Made by a program: the position numbers and the translations under genes. A DNA stretch of 64,000 nucleotides. Origin: Oxytricha trifallax (Eukaryota; Ciliophora; Spirotrichea; Sporadotrichida; Oxytrichidae). The stretch is taken from contig ARYC01001458.1 of assembly GCA_000711775.1 (NCBI GenBank), forward strand, positions 1 to 64,000, written 5' to 3'. The notes below the pieces were generated by a model that was not told the DNA's origin, searched no databases, and worked only from the letters and a program-made list of their open reading frames with translations. Shown here one piece after another: positions 35,719-49,899 of the stretch (position 1 is the stretch's first letter; each line of letters starts with the position of its first letter).

Positions 35719-37329
35719 AAATTCTTAATAAATTAAGCTTATTAAAAATTACTCTAAATTATTTGTTATATTAATCAAAGGCTTAATAACATAATTATTA
35801 AAAAAAAATAATTTAAATACATAAAAATACCTTTATTATTATTTTATATGAAGAAATTTATTTTTAATCAAAAATAAAATTAAAATTAAAATTTAACAAA
35901 TTACGTGTTCTATTTTATATAATTAAAAATAATTCTTGAATATTTAGGTGTTAATTAATCTTACAAATAGGTATTTGATGAAATAAATTATTATAAATAA
36001 ACCCATTAGTCAATTAAGAAACTAACATCGAGAGATAAGTACAATTAAATTTGTTATATCTATTATCGGCTTAAATTAGTCATAGCTGAGATGAAATAAA
36101 ATTTTATAAATAACCTTATTGATTTATTTTATAGAGTCTATTCATCGAGCAAATAGTAATAATAATTAGCTAAAAAATATATATTTTAAGCCAATAATAG
36201 CTATAATTATAATTAATTTTACTTATCTCCCTATGTAAGTTTTTATTTGACTAAAAGGGTTTTAACAATGACCATTTAACTCAAAATAAATTAATATTTT
36301 TAAACATTATAATTTAGGTGCCATTCTCAATCTCACCTTATCTATCTAAAAAAATACTTATAAATAATTCAAATTAATTGTAGATATTTGTATTTAATAA
36401 ATTTTAAAAATTAATTTTATTTGCCATTAAAGTAAAAACTACTTGCAAATATATGTACCAATATCATTTAAATAAAAATAATGTTCTTTTTAATCAAATA
36501 TATTCTAATTTTTTTTCATCATTATCGATTAGGACAAATACTTAATGATATTTATTTATCTTTTAAGCTAAACGACTTTATAAAACTAAAAATAAACTTG
36601 CTTATCCTGTTTGTAGATTTAAAAATCAACAATTCTAGTAAATGTAATTTAAAATTATTTAAAAATATAAATACATCAGCTTTAAGGCTATATTTTCAAA
36701 AATTTAAGATTATTTCTTAATTTTTTATTGTAAATCCTAAATTGCTATTGATTAAAATATTATTTACTATATTATTTAATTTATCTTCGATTAATATTTT
36801 CTTCTTACATGTTCTAGTCACTTTTTAGTAAAAAAAGCCAAAACGATATTTTTGAAAAATTATCTGATATAACTCCAAAATTATTATATTGTAATATATC
36901 TTTATAAATAATTTATAGAATTTTATTTTTATTGATATAACAAAATCAATTGTAATTTAAATTAAAAAAAAATTATTCGATCAACAATAAATTATTTAAT
37001 CAATATTAGTAGTATTTAAGATTCTAAGGTAAAATTAACTGAAAACCTAATTTACAGTTAAGATAATTGAGTTTTCATGTTATTGGAATTTTCTTCAAAT
37101 TTCTAAAATGAATAATACTATTTTGTACAATTATAATTAAGATATGTTTTAAATTATTTTCTATTATTAATAGTTAAAACTTTAAAAAATATCAATTTAA
37201 TTATTATTTATAATAAGATAATTATATAATTACCATAATAATTATAATTTATAATTTTTAGCATAAATTATCATAAAATTATATTCATTTCTAATAATTT
37301 AATAAAACTAAATAAATATATATTTTTCT
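35719..37329. other. A+T-rich stretch without recognised gene
   Basis: A 79-codon frame at 36481 is chance-like in composition and is not called. Composition rises at about 37330, where the next family A relic begins. Confidence 0.45.
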
Positions 37330-38560
37330 TACTAGACTCTTCTCTCCGCTCTTAGACTCTACGTCCACTCCTAATTGTTCTTATGGTTTTAGAGGATCAC
37401 ATTCATTACAAAAGTCTAAGTCGCTTAAGTAAAGCAAATTCTTAATTGCTGCTTCTATTTTCTCTTAATTTCTCAGCACATGGCAATAATGTTGTGACAA
37501 GATAACTGAAATAGTTATTCACTGCTCCTTCTCGAGTTCTATATCGCTTTTTGTCATAGATTCTAATTTATACTTTCATAACTTGGTGTCCAAACTGTTG
37601 CTAGCATTTGCAAAGTTTGATCTAAAATTCTAAATTTAGTTTTGCAGTTTAGGCTAGTACTTATTCTTGGCAAATAAAGAAATTTATGAAACATTCCAAC
37701 AATGAAGATTTGCCACTTTCTCTATGGTTTAATAGTCAACTATAGTTTTTAAAAATGCTTATAAGTATTTGAATAGTTGAGACTTCAAGTCCTTAGGAGG
37801 TCTTTCGAGTTATTTTTCTATTTGAAACTATGAGCTACAGAGAAGAGCAGATACGGACTTTAAGATTGATTATAAAGAGGCTGAAATAGTAATCCAAGAG
37901 AAAGTAGTGCATCTCAAAACCTTAAGATCCTCCATATGGCTTGTGAATATAAATAGATAATCGGTTAATTTATTGTAACATCACAATTATTAAAATTAAA
38001 CTTAGTTGTCGTTAGAACCTGAAAGTTCAAACCAATAATGTTAATAGCGCTATTTTATGGGTAAGTTTGCTCTTGGAGCTTAAAATATATTTTTATTTTC
38101 CTTCTCTCTTATAGAGTTTAAATAAATTTTAGTTTATCATGTTTTATATAATAAAAAAATATAAAAAAATAATAAGATTTTAAAACATATTTTATAATAT
38201 TTTAAAATAAAACAAATCATAATATTTTTTTAATTTAATTGTATTATTTTAATTAATTACACTTTAGTTTTAATAAAGTTAAATTTGAAATTAAATTGAG
38301 TATATAAAGTGTAAATTTAAAATATTAGTGCTTAGCCCTCTCCAATTGTACTTTTTCCTAATTTAATTTCTCCTAAGGATAAAGTTATTAAACTAGGATA
38401 TCCCTAAAATATTACCTAATCTAGCATGAATATATTTTTAATTATCAAATAGTTGACGGTATTAAGAACTAAAAAAGTGGGATAACAAGAATAAAATAGT
38501 CATGATTAGATAATTTCACGACGTTTGGTTAATCAACTAATATGCAAAAAAGAAGTATAA
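37330..38560 (-). pseudogene. Family A B-box-like protein gene, copy 4
   Basis: The most readable C-terminal half. Minus strand in order: LERPPKDLKSQLFKYLQAFL (about 37815-37755), VDYQTIEKVANLHCW, then KLCKCQQQFGHQVMKV (about 37615-37570), IRIYDKKR, and near 37420 AAIKNLLYLSDLDFCNECD and a tail DVESKSGEKS. C-x-C followed by GH-x-V resembles the end of a B-box zinc finger, and the following charged helix fits the B-box/coiled-coil arrangement. At least three indels break the frame, including a 2-base loss near 37470 relative to copy 6. Sequence to 38560 corresponds to the 5' part of the gene in copies 5 and 6. Confidence 0.55.
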
Positions 38561-41439
38561 AATCAATTTTTAAAAACAAATGTATTTTCTTAGTATTTTA
38601 TTAGGAAATTTATGAACTATTTGTTCGAGCATGTGCGATATACTACTTTATTCCACAACAATTTTTACAAAGGAAAAATGTTTAGAAGAGAGATGGCTTT
38701 TAAAAGTCTTTTTTCTTAATAATTAATTTCTACACAAATTTTGATAACTCTATCAAATAAATGGTTTGATTTTTAATTAAATAATTAATATTATAAACTC
38801 ATCATAAAAATAAATTTAATATTAAAAGAATAATTTAATCATTTTTGATTTTAATTTTGATTATTAACATTTTTAAATATTTTAATATTATGAAATTTAT
38901 ATTTCTATTTTTTAAAAATATGATAAGAATTATATTTTTATATTTAATATAATTAAAATATAGTTTGATTTAATCCATTAATGAGCAAGCATTTTAATTT
39001 TTTTAAAAAAAATATTTTTAATGATCTTCAAATCTTTAGCAGTCACCAGAATAAACTAACTTAACATACTAACACTCTCCGGCAGAAGAATTGAAGTGGA
39101 TTATAATTACATAATGAACTCTCTAATGATATAGTGTGATGTTTGAATGTAAGTATTTATATTTTAAATAAAAAATCTATTATTGGATTTAAATAGATAT
39201 TTATTTACTATTTTGTAATAAGGTTTAAAAAAACAGATATTTTACTAATAAAAAAAAAGATACTTATAATTTTACATTAATCTAATATAGTTATATTGTG
39301 ATTAAGTTTTATCCTAAAAAAATTGAACAATTCTATTTTTTTAGATATAAAGATTATTTAATTTTTTAATTTATCGAAGTTAAATAAATTACATTTAATC
39401 ATTTTATTCAGAAACTTCTTCACTTGCGCTATTTATTTCATTATAATTTACTAATTATAGCATTAAATTACGAAATAACCTGATTGATTTGTCGCTCTCT
39501 TAAACTATTCCATTACCATTTTTTTAAAATTAAAACCCAGCTTCATTAAACACAATTTTTTTGAACAATAATAATCACTAATAAATTAAAGCATTAGTGA
39601 ATAGCTATAGACATTTAAATAGAATAAATTTAATGTGTAATAGAGTAATAAGATTGAAAGCAAAAAATCATATTTTTAATTCTTTTTTATTTCTTTTAAT
39701 AAATAATTGGATCTTTATGAGAGGAAAAAAAACAATTATTACATAAAAAATTTGATTGACAAAGTATATCAATTTCTAAAGCAATTAATTAACATAAACT
39801 ATCTCTCTAAATTTTACATATTTCTTAATAAATATCTAAAATTATTTTTGTAATGATAGTTTAAAAAACCTGCGTATAAAATTGAGAAGTTTTATCAAAC
39901 AGAATTTAATTAATTTTAATAATAGCAATCAAATTTAATAATATATGGTATTATTTAAAATTGATTTATTTTTGAATTATTCAAATTTAATTGTGCTTAG
40001 ATATAAAAAAAACAAACGTATTTATTCATATTTAGTTTATAAAATTTATAAATTAAATGTAAATTAATTTAATTTCTATTACAATATAATAATTAAAACT
40101 AATATAAGATATTTATCTATTTAATCAATAATTAATAATATATAATTATTTAAAATATATGATTTTTAAAAATTCAATTATTTTTCAAATATATTTAAAT
40201 TAATAGTTGAATTAAATAAAATAATAAACATTATAATAATACAATTTATTTTTATATCCTGATGACATCTTGTAGATGTTTTAATTTATTTTATATAGGA
40301 AATAAAATTCAAAAAAATATATATATGAATTTTGATTGGATTTAAATTTAATGATTGTTTCTTGGTCTTGATTTTAAAATTAAAGATTATTAAATACAGG
40401 GAAATGATTATTTACAAAAACATGTTTATTAATTATATCTATCAATGCTTAAAGTTTTTTGTAATCAAAATTTTCTTCAACTTAATAATTATATGCTATA
40501 GATATTTCAATAAGAATATTTTGGCTATAAAATAATATTTTGTTTATTATTTGAATTAATAATTGAAGAATAATCGTGCTAAAAAACTTCATATAATCTA
40601 TAAAATAAATACATTTAATTTAACTCTAATTAAAATACTTTTCCTGGATATTTATTTTCTTATAAAAATCTATCAAATTACTTCAATTTTTCTTGAATTT
40701 TCAGATAATTAATTTACAAATCTATTAATTACAATTAATAAAAAATTTAATTCATCTCATAATTATAATTAATATTAATTAAAGAAGTGATTATTTAATC
40801 TTAAAATTATGAATCCAAAAATAATTTTAGATATTTTTCATTGGAATGATTTATACTTCCCAAATAAAAGCCACTTATATTTCTTAATAAAAAGTAAGTA
40901 ACTAGTGAAAAATTTCAAACAAATGAATTATTTATATTTAAAATAGAAAACTTTAATTGACGTTACAATTATTTCAGCTTTCCAATTTTGAAAAAAGCAA
41001 TAAATAAAACTATGAATATCATAAATTAAAATAATAATAGATAAATTAATTAAATAATAAACTATAAAAATTTAAATAAATTAGACTTATTATATCAACT
41101 CAAATGATTACCCTATTTATGATGCTTTGCTATTTTTAAATTCTATACTACAATTTTAAGTTAAATTAACTTTTAAATGAAATGATTTTGACTATTTAAT
41201 TTAGAAATACGACAAACCTATTAAACATAATTTCTATTTATTATAACTCCTTGAATTGAAAATTCAAAATTTTATTCATTGTATATTTTAGTTTTACACA
41301 ATTTATTTGAACCTAATTCTTAAATAAAGTTTAAATAAATTTAAGATTATTATTAATTCCCCTCTGTTTTCTATTTTAAATCAATTTTGTTATATAAAAA
41401 ATATTAAAATGTCTTTAAGTATTTAAGTAGTTAAGTCAT
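38561..41439. other. A+T-rich stretch; one tiny coding-like patch
   Basis: Around 39025-39110 the plus strand reads QQSPEQTNLTYQHSPAEEL in one frame and another plausible peptide in the next, so neither is called. A 67-codon frame at 40332 looks like chance. Confidence 0.4.
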
Positions 41440-42260
41440 ATTTACTTTTGGTAATCTTTCAAATTTGTTGTCCTTAAGTATTTGTAAGCTTGATAGTAGA
41501 GAAGATGAGGATTTTAAGGATTTTGCTGTAGTTAATTCTGCTGCTGATTAAACATTCCTAGGCCTGGTGCGCCTACAAATGCATTGCCTGCTCCTATATT
41601 GTAGTTTGGCACTTTATTGTTTGCGTTCTGATTGCTTGTGTTAATTTAATCATTATTTGGATGATTTATTGTAACAACAAAATTAATAAATTAATAAACT
41701 GTGTGTTAGAGCTTTATAATCTCTAACCACTAATTTTACTTGCTTTAATTTATATGTGAGACATCTTGTAACATATAAGAATAAACTATTTAATTCATTT
41801 CTCTTTTAAAGTTAAATTATTTTTATTTTTTAAAGTATATTCTGTTTTATTGAATTAATAAAATTATTTATAATAACATTATTAATTAATAAGTTTTTTA
41901 CATAATAAATAAAATTCAATAAAATAATATTTAATGAAATATAATTAAATATTTAAATAATTAGATCTTAGTATTAATATAATGAAAGAAGAAGTTAAAT
42001 GGTGGATAAGTAGTCAAGAACTTTAATAAGCTTTACTTCTACTAATATTTTTCAACTGCGTTAAAGCCCTTCTGAAGATGAGGTTGGCTATTTTGCGTTT
42101 AAAATTTCCTTGAATATATAACATTACCTCGCATGAATTTAACAGTTAAGTATCAAATAGATGGCGGAGTATCAAGCTTTTAAAATGGGGGAAATAGGAC
42201 TAAAGCAAGCAATCATTAGATATTCTATCTACTCAGTTAGTTTATTAAGATACCACAGCG
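41440..42260 (-). pseudogene. Family A B-box-like protein gene, copy 5 (N-terminal and linker part)
   Basis: Minus strand: SNDCLLQSYFPHFKSL (about 42225), KFQTQNSQPHLQKGFNAVEK (about 42105-42050), then after A+T-rich sequence NKVPNYNIGAGNAF and GAPGLGMFNQQQNQLQQN (about 41610-41530), and in a shifted frame LQILKDNKFERLPK (about 41490-41445). The Asn/Gly/Gln-rich linker is unlike the A+T-driven background. It ends just before the B-box part seen in copies 1, 4 and 6. Four other copies confirm the linker or flanking segments. Confidence 0.55.
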
Positions 42261-42479
42261 AAAGTATATATATATATATATAAATTAAGTCATCAATGAG
42301 ACTTAAAATAATTTCATGTGGATATAATGTACTCTTTGATCGAGCATCCTCGATTTAAATTTATATTCATCGAACATTTTTATAGGAAAACTGTTTAGGA
42401 TAAGAGATTCTCGTTTTGAAAGATTTTTAACTTTTTACTCACGCTCTGAAAAGATGAATAAAATGATGGTCAAACTTAT

Positions 42480-43080
42480 AAAATAGTAAATATTATATTA
42501 TTTTATTTTTTCTTAATAAATTTTAATATAAAAATATAATATTTTTGTTAGAAATTCAATTTAAATAAAATGCTTTATAAAATTTTAAATTAATATTATA
42601 TATAATTATATATTATGATTCAAAAATATGAATGAAATTTTTATTAATTATTAGAAGTGAACTAAATTAAAAATCATCTTAAATATAAATTATAATTAAA
42701 ATTATAATTTATTTATTAAGGAAATTTATTTTCCCAGATTTTGAAATATTGCTAATAAATATTTAATTAGTTAGTTAGTTAGTAAAGTTATTAGGAAATT
42801 AATATTATGGCCTTAAATATTTTCTTCTCAATTTTAAGTACAATTGAAAACTCTCGAAGAAGATATATAAAGATTTATGCACTTCTTTAATTATAAATAA
42901 AAAGTTATTTATTTACATTCCTCTTAATCGCACATTTACACATATTTACTATAAAACCTGTCAATTCATTTCACTTAAAAATTATATTCAATAATTTTGA
43001 ATTTAAATTTAAACTATAAAATATCAATACCTTTAAAATATAAGCATTTAAAAGACTACTAATCAATCCAAATATACTAT
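42480..43080. other. A+T-rich stretch within the family A unit
   Basis: Separates the gene relic from its tail block, as at 10810-11685. Confidence 0.4.
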
Positions 43081-43084
43081 TTAA

Positions 43085-43700
43085 AGTGGCATTTTTGAAG
43101 GCTGATTATTTTTTAGTAATTACATATATTAATTAATGAAATTCAAATTAAACTTGACATTATTTTTCCAGGAAGCAAGAATTTCAGTTGACAGAAGCTT
43201 AGAATGAATTATTAAAATATGTTGATATCAAAAATATTCATTATAGTGCATCATTAATAATACAAAGTTAATTTTCTAAATTTTAAAATAAAAGGCACCA
43301 ATTTATTGATTTATTTTAAACAAATCTATGTTTAAATTTTTAAAAAGAATAAGTATTTAAAAATTTAATATGTATAATTACATTTTGTAACACTAAATTC
43401 TTAAAACATTAATGAAGAGTTTTGATTTTATGTAAATAACATTTCTTACAAGAAAAAAACTTTTTTAAAATTAAATTACAGTTTCTTGCTCAATTAACTA
43501 TTAATAAACACTTCTGTAGTCTTAAAAAAATCACAGTCAATTTTAATGGAAAATCAAAGAATTTTTAAAAATATATTTTCAATTATTAAAATAATTATAA
43601 AATTTTTATAAAAAATGAGATAAATATTCAACATAACATTAAAATATTATTGAATGAAATCTATTTTATTTTGATGTATTTTATACTTATAATTTTTTAA
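43085..43700. repeat. Conserved tail block (family A unit), copy 5
   Basis: TTTTTAGTAATTACATATAT at 43112 continues into TAATTAATGAAATTCAA, matching 11731-11770 nearly base for base. It is followed by an AAATAAAAGGCACCAA / TTTAAACAAATCTATG region resembling 11905-11990. Confidence 0.55.
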
Positions 43701-45660
43701 TTGGCTTTTTCCCTTACTTCCTCATACTTATTATTTCTTGTATTTTTAATATGAATTTAATTTTTTGACAAAATACCAATTAACCAATAATAGTAATATA
43801 TTTAAAATAGTTAAGTAAATCATAAATTTACTAATATATAAAATGATTTTTATTTTTATAATTATAAAAAGATTTACGAAATTTAATATAAATTAATTTA
43901 TTCTTTATTTTCATCGTTTTTTAATTGGCTTTTATTTAACAAAAAACTTATATATTATTTTTATTGGAAAGATGAATTATTATTTTATTAGTTGCAATAT
44001 AGCAGAGTTAAGTCTATGATTTCCTTTATTTTTAATGCAAGTAAAAAAGAATTGTGAATGAAATAAATATTATTTAATTATTTTATTTCATCTTCAATCT
44101 ATAAATAAAACATTTTCATTATAATTTTAAATAAATTATAAATATTTTAATGTTATTTAAAATTTACAAATAAATATCTTATTTATATTTATAAATAAAA
44201 CTTATAAATAGATTATAATTTTATTATAATTAATGATTATAAAATGAGAATATCTGTTTTTTAATTATTTAAACAAAATAAAATATAAAAAAGAAGGTTA
44301 TAATATATTTGGTAGACGGATTGATATTAATATTACTACTTAGTTCATCTCGAGTAAGTTCAATTGTATATTTTTATTAAAATATTTAGAAAATTCATTG
44401 GAATATTAAAAAGATAATATTCGAAAGTAAAGTTTATAATATTAAATAAGTAGTTTTAAATTAAATTTAACTTAATTTACTTAATTATAGAATTATTATT
44501 ATTTTAATTTAAAAAAAGGTATAATTATTCCTTATTATTAATTAACTCAATTTTAATTAAAATAAATAGAAAAATTATTTATTATATTTTTTTAGTTATA
44601 ATACTTTTCAATTTTAGTTAGTTAGTAAATTACTAAAGTAAGTAAAAGGCAAAAATACAAATGAAATTACGAAATAAAAATACACCAGAAATAAGTGTAA
44701 TTCATTACACCAAATGTTTTGTCCAACTTTTTAATTTTAATTTATAAAATATATAATAAACTATGATTTTTTGTTAAAATTTATTTGCATTTGTAATTTT
44801 TTTAAATTCCATAAAATATAACTTAATTGACAGATTATTAGTATTAAATTATCTTTTAGTATTATATATTGGAAAATATGAGCATTTAGATTTGAGTAAC
44901 AATAATTATTTTATTATTACCAAAATTATCAATAATTAAATAAAATAAATCATTTAAACTCATTTGAATTTATTAAAATTTTGTTTAAAATAAGTAAATA
45001 AGAAGTATAGACAAACAATTCTATTTATTTTTATTTCAAAATATTAATTAAATTTAGCAATAAATTCAAAAAAACTTTTTAATTGATAAGAATTAACAAT
45101 TAAACAAAATGTATCTAAAATTAATACGGATATCTTAAAGATTAATTTATTATAATTCAAATCCTAGTGGGATGCAATCACTAGAAATGAGAGTTGCATA
45201 TTCTTTATTATTTTTTAATATTTTAAAGAATAATTGATATTATTTTTATTGTTATTTTTTATTTATTTATACTTTATTTTATTATTTATTAATTAAAATT
45301 ATAATTATATTTTTGATTAAAAATTTAAACAATATAGTAGATTATTTAACAAAAGTAATTAAAATCAATACTAATAAGGGAAAATTTGAGAATAAAAACT
45401 TCGAAATCATTAATGACAAACTTTTTACTCGCCAATACTATAAAAACTTTTGCATATCTAATTATTTTTATATATCAATAATTATTTAACGTTTAACTAT
45501 AAATTTATTAATGAATCATGCAGTTAATCGTAATAAAATAGTAATAAACTTACTAAATTAATAAGTATATGATGTTATGAAAATATAAAATACAAAATTA
45601 TTTTTGAAATACATTTGGATTTGGAAATTAATTAAAATTATATTTATTTAATTGCAAAAA
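43701..45660. other. A+T-rich stretch without recognised gene
   Basis: No supported feature. A richer word at 45165-45200 (CCTAGTGGGATGCAATCACT) is isolated. Confidence 0.5.
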
Positions 45661-45969
45661 TTAAGTTAGTGGCAGTTAAAGTTTACTTATTTAAACGATC
45701 TTTGGCATTTTTGATGATAGAATTCAAAATTTCCTGGATTTTATCATTAGAGGTACTATTTTATCGCATCCCTGTGGCGAGATAACTTCACTTTAATTAA
45801 ACACCTCTAGATTTGATAAAATTGACCCTCACATTAAAGTGAAGTTATCTCGCTTCAGAGATGCGATAAAATAGTACCGCTAATGATAAAATCCAAGAAA
45901 TTTTGAATTCTATTATAAAAAATTCCAAAAATCGTTTAAATAAGTAAACTTTAACTGCCACTAACTTAA
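45661..45969. mobile_element. MITE, family M1
   Basis: A 309 bp inverted repeat starting TTAAGTTAGTGGCAGTTAAA and ending with its complement. Internal blocks match the other M1 copies in order: CGATCTTTGG, AATTCAAAATTTCCTGGA, GGTACTATTTTATCGCATC, GCGAGATAACTTCACTTTAA. Arms differ at several positions, so it is older than the copy at 13118. Confidence 0.8.
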
Positions 45970-46184
45970 TTTCAATTTAATATATTTATTATTAATTTCT
46001 ACAATAATTATAAATAATACGAAATTATTAAATTTATTAATTATATTTTTTAATTGAAACATTAATTTTCAATCATATAAATATATTGTATTATTTAATG
46101 TTTTATTGATAATTATTATTTATATCAACGAAAATATAGAAGATAAACAATTTAACTTTTATATTTATAATATAAATCATTTAG

Positions 46185-46500
46185 TTTCGGACCTATTTTC
46201 CAGATGATTGATCGAATTACTAATTTTTATAGGGTAGGGGTTCAAAACCCAGGGTTCACTTATATTTTTACCTGGTATAAAGTATGAAATATCTCAGAAT
46301 TCTGTAGTATATGTACCTGATAAAAGCACGGGATACTCGTCTGGAGCTGATATGACGTAAAATGGTAGCAGATGACCCTGCTTGGAAAACCGGAGTAGCT
46401 ACATGGAAGGAAGGACACTTTTTTCGACTACGGTCAAGTTTGGTGGTGACCACACCTGATGCTTCTGGAGGGGAGGTCGGGAGGAATATTACCTTCAGTA
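46185..46500. ncRNA. G+C-rich island with a tRNA-type B box, SINE-like
   Basis: About 300 bases of much higher G+C. GGGTTCAAAACCC at 46237 matches the RNA polymerase III internal B-box consensus GGTTCRANNCC, with an A-box-like TAGTTTCGG about 60 bases before it at 46183. The rest does not fold into a tRNA cloverleaf by eye. Two minus-strand frames are open over about 60 codons, but both are rich in Ser, Arg and Pro and have no support. A tRNA-derived SINE or other polymerase III unit is the best guess. Confidence 0.35.
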
Positions 46501-47929
46501 GAATTTTCTAATATAACTTAACTTACTAGTTGACTATTAAATTAAAAATTATAATAATATATATATCTTGCATTTAAGTTGGTAAGCATTTGCTTTAAAT
46601 GCTACAATTTGTTTATTATTTTATAAATGTGTTTGTTAATTGTAATTTAAATTATTGGAATCGTATAATAGATATGAATGGATATAAAAGCACATAAAAT
46701 TTTAATATCACTATTTTTGGCATACTATTTAAATTTAAACTCTTAGGAATACTAATTTCAACAAATTAATCAAAATATATTAAAGAATTTCAAGAAACAA
46801 GATTGAATTTTACTAATGCTAATAAAATCTTAGGATTTTACAAATCACAATTTATAGATTAAATTAATTTAACAAGCAAGCTATTCTTTCTTTTTTATAG
46901 TCAAAAAAAATATATATTATTTTCTAACTTTATTTTATTTTTATAAATGTTCTATTAAATACAATAGACATATCGAATGTAATTTCTATAATGTTTTATA
47001 TTAAAGATATTAAAGAGATACATGAAGAAAAGTAACTAAATAAGTCTTGAATATTCCTATTTTTCAATAATGATATCATTTTGAATTAAATCAATTTAGA
47101 AAATTTTATAATATTTTTAAGCATTATAAATTCTAATGCAATCATTATTTATCTTAAAATTAGATAAATAAAAAAAATTTTAATAACATTAAATATTAAT
47201 TAGAAAATACTAAATAAAAATAAATTTATAAATTATTTCTCTATATTTCATTAAACAAATACTTACTAATAGTATTTAATGTTATGAACTCTGTTAGGTA
47301 ATTTAAGTCTTGCAAGGTTATTCAGTATAATTATTTGCTTATATAGAAATTAATGGGTTAACAAATCTGTTGAAATAAATATTTCTTAAAAAATGATAAT
47401 GATATCCATTTTAATTTTTTTAGAAAGATTATTATAAGATTAATATTTAAAAATATGTTAAATAAATAAATAGATCAATTACAAATTCTTTAATATAGAA
47501 TTTTAAACAAAATATTTTTAGAAAAAAAATAGCTGTAAATTATTATAGAATACTGATTAATTCAATAATTTTAATACTAAAATTAATAAAATTGTGAAAA
47601 ATAATTCAAGCACTCTAAATACTGTATCTAATTTATTATATTTATAAATATTAATATAATATTTTATTAAACAATTCAATCTTTAAATAAAATTTAAAAA
47701 TTGAAAAATTTATTATTAAAAAAATTAAAAAAAAAATATCTAAATTAATGATTATTAAGATTGGTTTTAAATTATTTTATTTATTTGTATAATTTAAACT
47801 ATAAAAATGTAAATTAATTATAATTTTATTTTATAATAAAATAAATATTTAATATCTATGATAATTAAATTTTCAAATATTTTATATAAATTTTATCATT
47901 GTATTATATTTATTTTATATTTTCTTAAT
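46501..47929. other. A+T-rich stretch without recognised gene
   Basis: Nothing supported. The composition step at 47930 marks the next family A relic. Confidence 0.5.
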
Positions 47930-49200
47930 ATTATATTAATTTCATATTTATTATGACTTTTTTCGGCTCATTGACTCTACGTCCATTCATTAGGTCTAAG
48001 TGGATCATTTTAAACTTCTTTGCATTTATTCCAAAAGTATATATCACTGTTTTCAAGCAAATTTTTAATTGCTGCTTCCATTTTTTCTTAATTTCACTCA
48101 GCAAATGGCAATGCTGAAACAAGTTAATTGAAATCATTATACACTGGTTCCTTCTTGAGTTCTATTTCTCTCTTTTTGTCATAGATTCTGATTTCAACTT
48201 TCATAACTTGGTGTCCAAACTGTTGCTAGCATTTACAAATTATTTTCTAAACGTCTATCTTTTATTGTGTATGCAATTAATAATTATTGGCAAATTATAG
48301 AAATATGAGTATCTTCTTGACAATGAAGACTTGCCTTTTACTTACTCAATTATAATGGTTTATAGTAATCTATAGAGTTTTAAAATCCAAGTAAGTGCTC
48401 AAATAATTTAGACTTCAAGTTTTTAGGAAGTTTAACGAGTTTGTTTACTAATATAAACCTATTAGCATAAGGGAAGAGCAGATAGGGTCTTTAAATTATG
48501 ACTCTGCAGAGAATTAAAAAGTTATCCTAGGCCAGGTGCATCAAAAAAAGCTTATCCTCTTCCATTGTATTTTTGTGCTTATCTCGAATGGCATATGTAA
48601 ATCAAATTAAATTAAGTGTAAAAATATAAAATAATAAAATGTTTTAGATAGAACCCTACAAAGTCTGGCTAAATATGCTATTCTCTCCTTATTTTGTTTC
48701 TATTTTAGGCATCTATTTACTCTTTTAAAGTTAAGTTATTTATATTTGTTAAAGAATAAGCTTCATTGGATATATAAAAAATAAAAATAAAAATAATTAT
48801 TATATTAATAATAAAAATAAATTATTACTTTATTCACACAATAATAAATTCAATTTAGTTATATATTGAAATTTAATTTATATTTTAAATAATTAAATTT
48901 GAATAAAATATAATTAAATTAAAATATAAATGCGTGACTGTAAGATAAATTTAAAAATATAAAATTAATTCTTTATATTTACTTATAATGATTCTTCTTC
49001 TTTTAAGCCTGCTGAATATCTAAAAACCATTGAATTTAGATATTCCCTGATTATATGATAATTACTTAGAATGAATTATGGCTTTATATGTAGAAGAATG
49101 ATGGAAGATATTGAGCCACAAAAATGGAAAAAGAGATTCAAGCAAACAAAGATTTTCTTCAAAATTGATTAGTTAAAAAAAGTACCTTAACGAAGGGGTA
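47930..49200 (-). pseudogene. Family A B-box-like protein gene, copy 6
   Basis: Minus strand in order: LCLLESLFPFLWLNIF (about 49150), a DAPGLGQLFNSLQSHN linker (about 48540-48495), LVKLPKNLKSKLFEHL (about 48450-48405), KASLHCQEDTHISII (about 48335), KVEIRIYDKKREIELKKEP (about 48200-48145), LVSALPFAE, TGA, NQEKMEAAIKNLLENSDIYF, NKCKE. The block SLHC to the GH-x-V motif behaves like a B-box zinc finger and the rest is charged helix. The in-frame TGA near 48098 stands where Trp would read smoothly; copy 4 has a 2-base deletion at that very place. Copies 4 and 6 define most of this protein. Confidence 0.6.
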
Positions 49201-49899
49201 TTAATTTTTTACAAGAGCGCTGTGGTTTAAAATATTTTTATAGTGGAATTCTATAGATTTTTTCATCAAATATCTGCAAATTACTACTATTTACTTAAAA
49301 CAATATGATTACATATGAATTCTTATTAGTATACAAGATGCTCATTTAATAAAAATATCTTATAACTAAAAAGATTCTTTAAAATTATTTTAGTCTCTTG
49401 ATATAAATTATTTCGAAAAATCAACTTAAATTAAATAAAAATTCTAATTAATATTTTAATTTATTCATTTGTGGAACAATATAAATCATGTTAAAATTTT
49501 TTTGTAATTTAAAAAAAAAAGATTGTATTATTTAAAGAAAAATTAATTTGCAATATTTTTAATAAAGATTTTTTTACTATTAAACTTAGATAATTTATAT
49601 TTATTATAGCATTTTTGATCTTCTCAATTTGTAAGTGCAATAGAAAACCAAAATTGAGCCAAGATTCTTTCTACAATTTTAATTTATGATAAAAATTAAA
49701 TTATTTAAAAATATTTGTCTCATTGACTTACATACATATTTTACTTGTAAACTTACGAATAATTTCTCAAGAATCCATATTTATTAACTTATAATAAGAT
49801 AATTTAAACTATTAAATCATGAATTATAAAATCATAAATTTTTTTAAAAAAACAATAAATTAATCAAACAAATATGAAAAAGAGGGAAACTGTTTTCTC
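49201..49899. other. A+T-rich stretch within the family A unit
   Basis: Corresponds to the spacer between gene relic and tail in copies 1 and 5. Confidence 0.4.

Noticed and set aside
46225..46260. tRNA gene around the GGGTTCAAAACCC motif
   Set aside because: No matching acceptor stem, D arm or anticodon arm can be drawn; only the B box fits.
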